A program made the translations under genes and the position numbers. The notes beneath the pieces are model-generated. The model was not told the origin of the DNA, did no database searches, and worked only from the letters and a program-made list of their open reading frames with translations. Positions 10,063 through 20,929 of a DNA stretch of 64,000 bases are shown in pieces. This stretch comes from Psococerastis gibbosa (taxonomy: Eukaryota > Arthropoda > Insecta > Psocodea > Psocidae). The stretch is taken from contig OZ020485.1 of assembly GCA_963971405.1 (NCBI GenBank), positions 46,869,469 to 46,933,468 of the forward strand, read 5' to 3'. Each line of letters begins with the position of its first letter. Position 1 is the stretch's first letter.

Positions 10063-11810
10063 GTCACAGAATATCCCGTCAGTTGTACCTCTTCCAGGCA
10101 TAAAGCCAAGCTGGTTTTCGGATATAGTGTCGTTTGCCAGGGCACGGATTCTCTTCTCCACCACTCTTTCGAGCCATTTCATTGCGTGGCACAGGAGCTT
10201 AATAGGTCGGTAATTTTCACAGCTCTGGACATCTCCCTTCCGCTTGTAAATTGGCACCACCGCACTTTCTCTCCATCGCTTGGGCATCGGTCCGCCGCTC
10301 ACTATCAAGTTGAAAAGATGGGCTATGAGGGCCAAAGTATCTTCGCTCAAACTTTTGAAAGCTTCGATCGGGATCCCATCGGGGCCCGCTGCTTTCCCGC
10401 ATTGAAACGCATTCATAGCATCAGTTAACTCTTCCATTGTTATATCTTCCACTCTTTTCAGCTTATGCCATTTCATCTTGGGCTCAACGTGCCTCTTTGT
10501 CTTTTTTCTTCCCATTAGGACCATATCGCAGACCAATAGACGATGCTGGTCAAAAACACAAATGCCTGGTATTACTTTGCAATCCTCGATGGTTTTCTTG
10601 TGTTCTTGCCTAACTAACACATAATCAATCTGTGACTGGTATGGGCCACTTTTGTACGTCACTAGGTGTTCCTGCTTCTTCATAAATTGCGTGTTCGCAA
10701 TCCACAACTGATGCGCAACCGCCCATTGTAGTATTCTTTCTCCACTTGCATTTTTAGACCCATAGCCATGCCCTCCATGCACTTCTTCATAGTTGGTTCG
10801 ACCACATCCCACATGGCCATTCAAATCGGCACCAATAATTACATGTTCTTCGTTTGGTATACCAAGCATCATCTGGTCCAAGTCTTCATAAAACGTGTCC
10901 TTATCTTCATCACTGCTTCCCACCTGGGGTGCATAACCACAAATAACATTTAACACAACTTTGTCCGTCATAAAAATCTTACATAACATAAGCCGGTCAC
11001 TCTTCCTCACTACGTCCACGACTGCATATTTCATCTTCGGTTCGACAACAATGCCCACGCCATTTTTGTTATTACACGTGCCGTAGTAGATTAGCTTGTA
11101 GCCGTCCCCGATGTTTCTACTTCGGTCGCCTTTCCATTTGGTCTCTTGCACACAGAGCACACTGATTCCTCTTGTTTTCATCATTTGCGCGATTTCCATG
11201 CCTTCACCCCTCATTGTGCCAACGTTTATCGTAGCAAGGCGTACCTTTGTTGTCGTCCTACCTCTATTTTCTGTTTGCTTTCTTCCTCTTCTTTTCCGAT
11301 GTCTTCTTCGTTCACCGCTGTCTACGATGTTCAATTGCCCTCGGGTTCTTGTCACAGCAGCCGGGCTGTGCTGCTGTGCGTCGCTTAAGGGGGACGCCCT
11401 AACCGTATACTCGCTTCTGTTTCGATCCATGCATTTAGTGATTGGCCACCTTTTCAGCCGGCTGGCCAGGCCTGACGCCTTGGTTTGACATCGGAGTACC
11501 TTCTCGTAGATGGTTGCCTTACTAGGCTAACGGGCACATCCACCCGTGGAGCACGCTTTTAGGGCGGCGTGTACTCGCCCTGACACCAGCTCGTCATTGG
11601 TTCTGTGGGTGCTTCTGGACAGTCAGGCTTCTGCCCCCGACTGCCCCCCACACCTGGTAAGCTGGCCGCTGCATTGTCAGGGATTGCTTATTTGGTAAAC
11701 CTTATTCGCAACTACCCACTATATCTAGTGGGCGTCCCCCTATCCGCAACCTGGGGACCCTGCCGGTAGCCTGCAGCTCGGCCTCGGCCGAAATCTATTA
11801 AAATGTTTGT
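10063..11810 (-). pseudogene. RTE-type LINE ORF2, endonuclease and RT start, plus 5' UTR
   Basis: From Met at 11430 the minus-strand frame runs uninterrupted for about 455 codons. It has an AP-type endonuclease with TINVGTMRG, VQETKWKG, GADLNGHVG, QIDYVLVR and DQHRLLVCD, then the linker and first RT motifs GKAAGPDGIPIEAF, ENYRPIKLL and QLGFMPGRGTTDG. 11431-11810 is GC-rich compared with its surroundings and reads as the LINE 5' UTR (on the minus strand, GGGTCCCCAGGTTGCGGATA). The endonuclease nicks the target and primes reverse transcription. With the 3' half at 8195-9306 this is one almost complete LINE split by an insert. Confidence 0.85.
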
Positions 11811-12031
11811 ACTTAACATATCCCATGACGCCATTTTTTAATTTTAGTATGTTTGTTTGTGATTTTACTGTATGATCATTGATCAATTTTAACAATGGCA
11901 TAGAGGAAAATAAACATTTTCGTCAATTCTGCAATGCGAGGGTGGTGGAAGCCCCGCCTAAGTCTTGAATGTCTGCTACCACGTCACTGTTTTTGTAAAT
12001 AGCCCTAGCCGGTCGGTGGAATGGGCGCCTA

Positions 12032-12490
12032 ACACAGACGGGAAATAGAAAACATGTTGCATCATCTATAGCGTTTACTGAGCGAGCCCCCGACAAGATT
12101 ATTAACTGGGGGGCCCACAGGTTTTTCGTATTACAATTTAAGGGTATAATTCATTATATTTATAAATATGTTCCTTCAGCGCAGGGGAGTACCGGCCGAA
12201 GAAGAAGAAGAAGAAGATTATTATTGCGAATACCCCTTTTATTGTAGCTTACAATAGGTGTACAAGATCCAAGAAATATATACGGTACTACTGAATTCAA
12301 TTGAATGAACAAATTTGATATAAAATATGCACCTCGCTATCCCGTTTCTGGACGTGTTTATATACCTGGAAATTACTCTTTTTCCGGCAAATCCGCCAAC
12401 GCATCGTTATTTAAATACTTCTTCTTCTACTTGGAAGGCAAAGGGACGTAGCCGGTACAAGACTGCGGGTTCATTAATCAATTAAAGACT
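12032..12490. other. No gene; (GAA)6 run at about 12198-12217
   Basis: Non-coding sequence with a short GAA microsatellite after GTACCGGCC. By analogy with other LINE tails in this window it may mark a very short LINE 3' end. Confidence 0.4.
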
Positions 12491-12499
12491 ACTAGGATT

Positions 12500-13320
12500 T
12501 CAGGTTGCATATAGGCATAATGATGAAGCATACGCCTGATCTTCTTCTTCGTCAGCCGTCCTTGGCTGGTAGGCCATTTGACGCCGTGCCCCATAGTAGA
12601 GCTGGGCCAATCCCTCCTGAGTCTCAGTTCGGTTTTCTACCTCGATGCCATTGCAGCTGAATAGGTGATCGGCATTATCCTCCCCTTGGAAGCAGAGGGA
12701 GCGTTCGGATGACTCAGCGATACCTATTCTGTGGGGGTGGCTCTGGAGGTAGTCATGTCCTGTGGCCATTCGGAACGCTGCCACAGCGATGTCACGGCGC
12801 AAGTTGCTGGGGATGGTTCTTGCTAGGAGCGGTTCCCATCGTTTGCCAGCTGCTCTTACTTTCCAGGCATCTCTGGTCGCGTTCTTGGCATTTGCTTGAA
12901 TTAGTCTGCAAGTGGTGGAGAAGGTGAGGGGATGCAGAGGTTGCGGTAGTGGGCCTTTGCTAGTTTGTCAGCCTCGTCGTTCCCACGGATGTCACAGTGG
13001 CCAGGGACCCATTGGTGGAAATCTGATACGGTCTGTAGCTCTAAGAGTCTAGACTGACATTGCCTTACTAGGTCATCGTCGTGTGGTTCTGTGCAGACGA
13101 TGGCTTGTAGTGCGGCGGTCGAGTCAGAGAGAAAAACTATCTTATTGGTTAGCCCCATCTTGCTCAATGCATCTGCTGCTTCTTTGACAGCTGCTACTTC
13201 CCCATCGAAGTTGGTTTTGAATTTGAGGGAAAGATCCTTTGGCGACGGATGAATAGTAGCCTGCTCCACTGGTGGTGCCAAAGACTGAATATTATTTAAA
13301 TACAGTATATGTATTATCAC
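12500..13320 (-). pseudogene. LINE RNase H domain and C-terminal tail
   Basis: On the minus strand, 13320-12901 encodes an RNase H-like segment with FDGEVAAVKEAADAL, IVFLSDSTAALQAI and HQWVPGHCDIRGNDEADKLA. These contain the catalytic Glu and Asp residues of the family. A frameshift near 12900 leads to RRDIAVAAFRMATGHDYL, HPHRIGIAESSE, a C-F-x(n)-DHLFSC zinc-knuckle-like segment, and a stop at 12500. This is the usual end of Jockey-type LINE ORF2. RNase H removes RNA from the RNA:DNA hybrid. The upstream RT is missing, so the copy is 5'-truncated. Confidence 0.8.
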
Positions 13321-14512
13321 TGCAACGGGTACGGATGAACGTATTAACTACTGAAAGTAGAATCCAAATAAAATACATTGCTACTTCCGTTCGGTGTCCA
13401 CTTTTTATAGATTTATGATGGTGCGATTGCGATCAGGAAACGTTTTCAAGTTTCCCTAATGTATTTATACATTTGTGTTTAAACGCTTTGCAACATTGTG
13501 TTTAAAAGAAGCATATGCCTCTTTAAATAGTAGAAACATAGTGTTTCATAACTTTTAATTCCTGGTCAGACAGAAGAGACTCTATTGCTGGACTCGGGTG
13601 AAAATTGAGCCGAGTCGCATCATACTGAGTTTGGGGAATTCAGATCTATGTATAAAAAACAGGCCTAATATTAATAAACAGGGTTGCAAATAGCGCATAA
13701 AATGGGGGTGGCTTGTTACTCAGCATTTGAAAAGATCGCAATGGGGCACAAAATTCCATAGCATAAATCACACGCAGACAAAACTGTGCGGAAAAACTAA
13801 AGATTTGGTTTCCGGTGTAAATATTATACCCCCGGCAGACTTATTTCCCTCCGTTTGAAAAATGGCGCGAATGGAGGGTGAGAAAATGAAGAATATGCCA
13901 TCACTGGAAACTCTTTAAATATTTTATAGTTGTTAGGAAGATGAAACACTTGATTTGATCTCTGTTGATTGGGATACGTTGAGATTGTTCTTTCACCCCG
14001 CCCCCCCCCCCCCTCCCCTCCGGCGTTGTTCATTATATGCCCATTTTTCCCGCTGAAAGTTCATTTCATGTCACTTGCTTCGAGAAAAAAAATGAAGAAT
14101 TTCACATTTTTCATTTCTTTTTATATACGTCATTTCTACTTTATATACGTACAATATGTAGGAATATTGTTACTTGAGAACGATACACAATTTGTATGAG
14201 GAAAAGCTGAAAAAGTTATGGTTTTTGTTTAAGCCAAGATATAAAAAAGAAAAAACAACTATTCGAACTAACTGACGAACCGGCATAATAAAATAATAAT
14301 TTTTAATAATAATAATAAATTAATTACATTTTTACGTTCGATGTTACATTTATATATTCAATAATAAGGTAATATAATATAATATATTAAGTAATATTGT
14401 ACTATTTAACAAAGGGATAGTTGGGTTTACATTGCCTGCTGTGTTAATAGTCATTAGAGGCATGTACTCAATAATTCAAAGTAGAATAAAAGAGCGATGA
14501 GTCTATCGACCA
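13321..14512. other. No recognised feature
   Basis: AT-rich. Includes a C run at about 13999-14013 and TAA/ATAAT-rich stretches at 14280-14400. No coding motif. Confidence 0.35.
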
Positions 14513-14685
14513 AACTTACTTTACTTTTTCGTGTCCAAGCGCGTCCAAAACTGGGCGAAATTCATAGCCGCCACATTGGCCTCCCACAGGTCTTCAGGTG
14601 TGCAGCGGTGGGGGCAAAGGCTGCACAGGAACAGATGTTCTAAATCTTGGCGCTGGCCGCATGCGCATATCGACAAAAAAAAAAA
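14513..14685 (-). pseudogene. LINE 3' end, zinc-knuckle tail
   Basis: On the minus strand it reads CACGQRQDLEHLFLCSLCPH, then CTPEDLWEANVAAM and FAQFWTRLDTKK, followed by an AAAGTAAAGTAAG tail at about 14513-14525. C-C-H-C followed by W-AN--A--FA--W is a common LINE ORF2 terminus. It is 5'-truncated at an A run near 14676-14691. Confidence 0.6.
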
Positions 14686-14992
14686 AAAAACATCAATCGT
14701 TTTCAGGACTAAGCCATCAGTTTTTCTCAGGACTTATTAGCCTGATGACGGGAGTAGCACTCACTCCCGAAACATCGCCCCCTTTTCCTGACAATGGGCT
14801 CCACCCTAATCGTTTGATCACTTTGAGGCTCATGCCTGTAATAGCAATTAACACAGGAGGCAATGTACGTCCAACCAACACTTTGTTCAATAGAATTACA
14901 CCATTGCCATTAACCTCTACAAAGTAATGTAACGTCTGGGATACAATTGTCAGTGGTAAGCATGTCCCCGCTTGTACATCATCACATGAAGT

Positions 14993-15052
14993 CAGTGGCG
15001 TAGCCAATGGGAGAGGTCCACTGAGTCTGGAGCCCCCCCCCCCCCCCCCCCA
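14993..15052. mobile_element. Orphan MITE left end
   Basis: CAGTGGCGTAGCCA followed by a C run is the typical start of a widespread hAT-type MITE class. A compatible right end (GGCTACGCCACTG) appears only at about 17649-17661. The flanking octamers differ, so I treat these as two separate remnants. Confidence 0.4.
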
Positions 15053-15377
15053 ATTGTTCAGAAAAATAGCAAATTTCTTTCAGATCATTTTCATCGTTGA
15101 AACGGTTTAAGTCATGTTTAAGCAACTTTATGGAAAATGAGCGAATAACGGGTTTTGCTCTAAAATCAGCTCATTAGATACACTATTACTGTCACTAGCG
15201 ACGAAATATAGAATGAAATTGCCAGAAGTAGTAGAAAGATATTTTTTTAACATTTTTATTAGTGATGAAAGGTTACTTTTTATATTACCTACTTTTTAAT
15301 TGCCTTTCACTCCTGGGACAAGGTAACATTCTACTATGTGAGCCCACACTGCCAAAAAAAAACAAAAACAAAAAACA

Positions 15378-15854
15378 TTCTTCTTCTTCTTCTTCTTCTT
15401 CTTCTTCTTCTTCTCCTCCTTCTTCTTCTTCTCCTGCTTCTTCTTCTTCTTCTCCTCCTTCTTCTTCTTCTTCTTCTTCTCCTCCTCCTTCTTCTTCTTC
15501 TTCTTCTTCTTCTTCTTCTTCTTCTTCTTCTTCTTCTTCTTCTTCTTCTTCTTCTTCTCCTCCTTCTTCTTCTTCTCCTCCTTCTTCTTCTTCTTCTTCT
15601 TCTCCTCCTTCTTCTTCTTCTTCTCCTCCTTCTTCTTCTTCTTCTTCTCCTCCTTCTTCTTCTTCTTCTTCTTCTTCTTCTTCTTCTTCTTCTTCTTCTT
15701 CTTCTTCTTCTTCTTCTTCTTCTTCTTCTTCTTCTTCTTCTTCTTCTTCTTCTTTTTCTTCTTCTTTTTCTTCTTCTTCTTCTTCTTCTTCTTCTTCTTC
15801 TTCTTTTTCTTCTTCTTCTTCTTCTTTTTCTTCTTCTTCTTCTTCTTCTTCTTC
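15378..15854. repeat. (TTC)n microsatellite, 477 bp
   Basis: Almost pure TTC on the + strand, interrupted by CCTCCT and TTTTTC variants. The homopyrimidine/homopurine strand asymmetry allows triplex (H-DNA) formation. Open frames through it (poly-Ser, poly-Leu, poly-Lys) come from the repeat and are not genes. Confidence 0.97.
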
Positions 15855-16924
15855 CCAGAATTTCGAGGAACGGTTTGGTACCTATGTACCAACTTTTCGT
15901 TAAGATCTTTCTTCATCCATGCTTCGGCTGCTGAGTTGATTTAAGCCATGCCAACTCCTCCTTTACAGCGCACCACGCCACCTCTGTGTGGAGCTTCCTC
16001 TCAATCACAACATCAGTGTAATTTTGCATTACCTTTAACTTACAAGCCGTACACGAACGCTGCTGTTGGGGTTTCCCGATTTTGGAAATACCAAAAAACC
16101 ACGCCACCACATTGACGCAACGAAAACCTGTTTAAATACACCAACTTCCACCAATTTACTTAAATCCTTACCAACCGACCGGAAAAATCTCTAAAACGTG
16201 ATCGTCCCTCTGTTGACAAAAATACCATCCTCTAAAGTGTTTGAGTTCCTAAATTGGGAAAAGGTACGAAAGCCGAAACCCTCCCCTTCACCCTCTCATT
16301 CAATAAAATAGAGAACTTAGTCGCTTGGTAAAATTATATTTGCTGAGAATACTTAATTCATTCCTACCCCAGCTGTTCCCCTTTGTCTTTTTCCCTGACA
16401 GAAACGTTGCACAGGAATTGGGGAAAATCGTATTTACATGTCTTCTTTTGTTGCGAACCTGTAAAACTCATTGTAAAGATGGCAGAGTCGTAAACTCATT
16501 TACTGTTTAACCTGTTTCAAATCTGCCACGGCGCTCGTTTCAACGTCATTCTTCACATCGTTTTCAAAGGGAATGTCATAATTTTGCGACGAAATGTTTT
16601 CTGGAGGAAAGGTATGAAGTGACAGCAAATATTATTAACGTTTGCTGTTAATGAAGCAGAGTGCTGGCGCTGGTTTAATTTTTAAGGAACTTGTAAATAA
16701 GATTAAGCAGGGATTTCCAAATACTTTGTTAACGAAGCAAAGACTATTTTTGACTAAATTAATTTCTCGTTTAACATGTTCATATACCTGAGAACATAAC
16801 AATTTAACTTATAAATAAATAAATATTTTTTTAAATTATACAATACAAGCAATCAACAAGTAATTTGACAAGAAAGTATTATGTAAAATCGTCAAAATAT
16901 CGTCAGAATCAGGTAGTTATGTCA
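15855..16924. other. No recognised feature
   Basis: Mixed-composition non-coding sequence. Open frames are short and show no family features. Confidence 0.35.
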
Positions 16925-17165
16925 TTATCATTGTGATAGTGCCTCAGTGACAGTGTAGAAAGCTTTCTCTAAGAGATGGCCTCTAAGCAATTTAGGGAAG
17001 TCAGTAGCATTTCTCGCCACTCTCACTTCAATCAGGAGTTTTCTGTCAAGATAGGCGAAACCTTGTAGTATAGGATCCAGTCGCTCACACTTGGCTGTGC
17101 GTGGCGCTGGCTCTACAAGGTCTCCCTGTTGCCTCGTGTTGTAGGTGTGTGGGTGTCCCCGTTTT
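16925..17165 (-). pseudogene. LINE reverse-transcriptase C-terminus (CR1-like)
   Basis: The minus strand has an open stretch HPHTYNTRQQGDLVEP, PRTAKCERLDPILQGFAYLD, EVRVARNATDFPKLLRGHL, KAFYTVTEALSQ and a stop at about 16938. YNTR-----L--P--RT followed by -F---LK-hL is the usual end of CR1-like LINE reverse transcriptases. A stop upstream of HPHTYNTR and the lack of catalytic motifs show it is a truncated relic. Confidence 0.6.
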
Positions 17166-17466
17166 GTTTAAATTTTCTCCACACCTCAGGCTTTAAGATA
17201 TGTAAAATGCATCTAAATATGTACAGACTTGGGGCAGTCATAGATTATAGATTTATAGAGTTATATAGATTTCGGAACCTAATTTTTATTTACGTATTGT
17301 GTAGCCTTTATTACCAATAGATTGAGTGATCACTTAAAACTATGAAAATGCCAATGTTAATAGCCTATACACATGGAGAATAGTGGTGAATACGCTTTTC
17401 CCCGTAGTTAAAGAAATATTGTAAGAAGATTACAATCACGCTCACGCACACATAATAAATGAAGTC

Positions 17467-17606
17467 GTCTTTTGTAATATTTTGAACACATAATAAAAAG
17501 GTAACTTTATAAACATATAACTTAAAAACATAAATTGTGTCACTACCGGTTTCGACACTTGTAAGATTTATGTTTTTACGTAAAAATTGTATTCATATAC
17601 CTTTTA
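17467..17606 (+). repeat. Penelope-like terminal repeat
   Basis: CTTTTGTAATATTTTGAACA, then ATAAATTGTGTCACTACCGG and TTTCGACAC. It matches the ends of the Penelope-like element at 46020-46918 and the inverted copy at 28915-29043. The next bases, AGGAAGATTCATCTACC, are shared with the repeat at 29046. Confidence 0.55.
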
Positions 17607-17661
17607 GGAAGATTCATCTACCTATTGAGACCCCCCAAAAAAAATTCTGGCTACGCCACTG

Positions 17662-19520
17662 TTTGAAAGTCCCTTCCTAATAGCGAGGGGTCAGTTTAAA
17701 GTAGTAAACAGCATAATATCATATATTTTCTAATATGTATATTTTGTATTGTATTCTTAATTTTGAATATATTTATTGATTGATTGATTGATTGATTTGA
17801 ACTACTCTTTTGAGGCATATAGCCTGATTGTAATACCAACCGAGATTTATTCTCAGTCTCCCGGTTCTATTCTATTACATCTCGTTAATTCATATCAACA
17901 TTAGAGACTACATTGAAACGCATGTTATTTTCTATTAACATACACATGAACAAGCCCCTTGTTGAGAAATTACTAGTATATCCTGGAGAACATTATCCCG
18001 TTGGTAGGTATGCCTCAGCTACTGTATTCAGCGATACACAAAAGACTCTGCTGATTTGAAAACGGTTGCTCATTTAATGTCTGTAATATTGTTATCATGC
18101 TATTATGAGGTTTTGGCATGAAATTTGGCAGTCTTTCTTCCTATCTCTATCTCATTCTTGAAATTCGGAATGGGAATTCGTGCTTAGAACTTTTTGTGCA
18201 TTTTCTCTAATAATTTTGTTCGAAGTTTTTGTTCAGATCGTTCATGATAGACTTCAATGTTTCCCCGTCTGCTGAAAATAAAGAAATATTTGTTTAAAAA
18301 ATGCTATGGCAAGAAAGAAAGAAAACTATCTTTATTTACCATTGTGTGAATTTTTGTCCTTTGGGCCTACCTTAACAATTAATTCAAACAAGACAGCATA
18401 ACCCAAACAGGTAGAACACTCATGGAAGTTATAGCAATTAGGGCTGAGACTGATGGAGTACCATATTTGTTGTATTTTGGATGCCCGGCACCCGTAGAAA
18501 TGACAATGTAATGTGGAAACTCTTTGTTATTATAAATGTTTTTCATCTGACTATTTTAATATATTGAATAATAATTCTGGTGGTTGAAGGTAGAATGAAT
18601 TAACTTCATCAAATTCACTCGGCCCTTGTCCACAAAATTTTTTGGAATGTCTGTCTTAAGATTGGGGCGATATATTGCTCCATTTAAAAATAATTGCAAT
18701 TTTAAAATTCCAACGAATAAATATTCCCTCAAAGTTCTTATCGGGACTAATTCGGCTATTGTGTCAGCATGATTTGAATCAGTTTTACCAACCGAACACC
18801 ACTGAGAGCTATTAAAGCGTAATTAAAGAATGGGTGTTAAACAGGCGGGAAGAGCTTATTTGGTGAGTTAAAAATACGACCCTTGACACAATGTATCGCA
18901 TTTACTTTGCTGTTGACAAAAAAAAAATTGTTCCTGCTTTTAAGGTACAGTCAAAAAGGGAAAAGGTTTATTATTGTAAACGTAACTTTCTCATGTATAT
19001 CAATTGTATGGAGCAGTCAAAAGTATTAGGACAAACAGAAAAAAAAAATTCGGAGCACGATATAATATGTGCCTTTTTCTTACAAAGATTGGCCATTGAT
19101 ATGCATATCAATAATAATATATGATATATATGTAATATATATAATTAATCAATTATTAGGCATAATTGATGCAACCTAACTTAAATTATTTATTGACTGA
19201 GGTCTGAGGACCAAAAGGTCTCAAAGACTTTTAGATTAATTAATGTTATCATAGAACGAGACGATTTTAACGATCGTTTAAATTTATGAACAAATAATAC
19301 TGTCATATAGGAAAGTTGTTCTACCAAAAAGTCTCAAAGATTTTACGATTAATAATTAATTATTGAATTATTGAACCATTGAATTTGATTTGTGCAAAAA
19401 AATTGGTTGGCCTATAAAGTCGGTTTATCCGATAGTTTAACGTGACAACCCCTAAATCAATGAATATTATATATTTACCAAATGCGCCTGCCACGGGCGG
19501 CAGCTCGCCCCTTCGGGGCT
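17662..19520. other. No recognised feature; (TTGA)n at about 17776-17797
   Basis: AT-rich. 18300-18380 (GAAAGAAAACTATCTTTATT) resembles 27550-27580 and may be an antisense retroposon 3' end. Nothing coding is recognised. Confidence 0.4.
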
Positions 19521-19529
19521 GGCATGACT

Positions 19530-20405
19530 TGTGTGTAAATGGTCGTAGTGTAGTTGAAGTAGTTTGAATTTTTTAAATAGATAATAACGCGGCCGAAAGA
19601 GGCCTATTTTTGTTGAAAATCGTGCGCACTCCCTGACGCTTCCACCCCCCCCCCCCCCACCCCCCACCCATTGCCGAGCCCTTTGCTTAATCACCACAAA
19701 TATAGCATGGCCTGAACGAAAAAGAATAGACGAAGACATGGGTATAATTTAAATTAAGATAGGCCTTCTATATCTGCTCCAATAATTGCTTTAAACCCGC
19801 CCATGCAATTTAAATGGGATTTCCGGAAATGCATTTTTTCGCGTCATTTTTACAAATTTTGTGTTCCAGTCGTGTTTAAGGGGTGAATGGGTGAGTTTGA
19901 AGTTATGTATTTATATTCGTTTGAAACCTAAATTCATACTGCTTCTAATGCTACATTAAAAATTCATTTCGGTTGAAAATTGCAGGCTGTGGAATTTTTT
20001 TACTCTATCCATGTAATTGAAAAAGTACCCTTTGAACCTGTTTTCCGCCGAAACACGAATGTCTTATACACTCACCTGAGCCTGAACGAAGAGACGGATA
20101 TTAAAACTGAATATATGTCTGAAAAGAGTATGGAAGGTGGAAATGAGCTAAAGTAGTCTGAAGTTTTCAAATTGATATTGAAAAACGCGGCCGAAAAAGG
20201 CCTATTTTCGATTAAAATCGGCAAATTCGGGCCAAATTAGGGCGCACCTCGTCACCTGTCCACCTCCCAAAGTCGAACCCCTTGCCCTAGCACAACAAAT
20301 ATAGCATGGCCTGAAAGAAGAAGATTAGACGAAGACATGGGTATAATTTAAATTGAGATGCACCTTCTACATCTGCCCAAAAAGTTGCCTTAAGCCCACA
20401 TTACG
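19530..20405. repeat. Direct duplication, two units about 600 bp apart
   Basis: About 19555-19800 and 20150-20395 share AACGCGGCCGAAA, AGGCCTATTTT, ACAAATATAGCATGGCCTGA, AGACGAAGACATGGGTATAA and the following TTTAAATT. The first copy has gained a long C-rich run at 19645-19670. Confidence 0.8.
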
Positions 20406-20778
20406 TATGCGCATTACGCATCGTGTAACGCATCGTCTTACGCATCTAGGTAACACTTTTTCGTACATGCACCAATTATTCCAGCCAGCGCTCATCGATT
20501 TATTAGACGATGTCACGTCAAAAACGACTGGTTCGGACGGTGTGGTAGTTCCGAGGAAGGGTTTTCAGAACTTTGACCTATTGCAAACTACAAGTCCTAG
20601 GTGCGTTCCCAAACTTTTGGGGGAAGCTATGTTTTACCGACAAACGTTTCTCACGCCCAATAAGCCAAGTCCGTACTATAACGCTGAAAATGCAAACAAG
20701 CCACTTCATAAATTTCACGGAAAGTTAAAAAGCAATATAAAACTTGAAAATCCAGACAATTTCTATAGTATTGTATAA
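20353..20778 (+). CDS. Unrecognised open frame, 141 codons
   Basis: An uninterrupted frame with mixed amino-acid composition, starting inside the second copy of the direct duplication. It contains PRKGFQNFDLLQTTSPR and KLLGEAMFYRQTFLTPNK. No signal peptide, transmembrane segment or family motif is recognised and I see no splice-site support. The start overlaps a small repeat (TTACGCATC three times at about 20413-20450). It could be a fragment of an unknown mobile element or a chance frame. Confidence 0.2.
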   Translation: MRCTFYICPKSCLKPTLRMRITHRVTHRLTHLGNTFSYMHQLFQPALIDLLDDVTSKTTGSDGVVVPRKGFQNFDLLQTTSPRCVPKLLGEAMFYRQTFLTPNKPSPYYNAENANKPLHKFHGKLKSNIKLENPDNFYSIV

Positions 20779-20929
20779 AGCGCTGCTATAGCAAGCTGAT
20801 TTTTTACGTCTGAAACTCAGAAAGTCAGAAGTCGAGTTTATAGCAAAAAAAAGTTAAGACGAATGGTTGGGGGGGCTAAGGTTTGAAAGGAAAGAAGTAG
20901 GGGAGGTTGAGAAGTCAGACGTTAATAAG

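Larger units (their letters stand above)
8046..12029. mobile_element. TA-flanked inverted-repeat element split by an RTE LINE
   Basis: Terminal inverted repeats of about 105 bp lie at 8046-8150 and about 11925-12029. They begin GGCGCCCATTCCACC and share TAGCAGACATTCAAGACTTA inside. A TA dinucleotide flanks each end, as for Tc1/mariner-like insertions. The unit without its insert would be only a few hundred bp, so it is MITE-like. Nearly everything between the arms is the minus-strand LINE described next, so the LINE must be younger than this element. Confidence 0.7.

Noticed and set aside
15262..15934. Open frames of 198-213 codons (poly-Ser, poly-Leu, poly-Lys)
   Set aside because: They are translations of the TTC/GAA microsatellite in several frames.
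14993..17661. A single 2.7-kb DNA transposon between CAGTGGCGTAGCC and GGCTACGCCACTG
   Set aside because: The flanking octamers (CATGAAGT and TTTGAAAG) do not match, and the interior holds unrelated repeats; more likely two orphan MITE ends.
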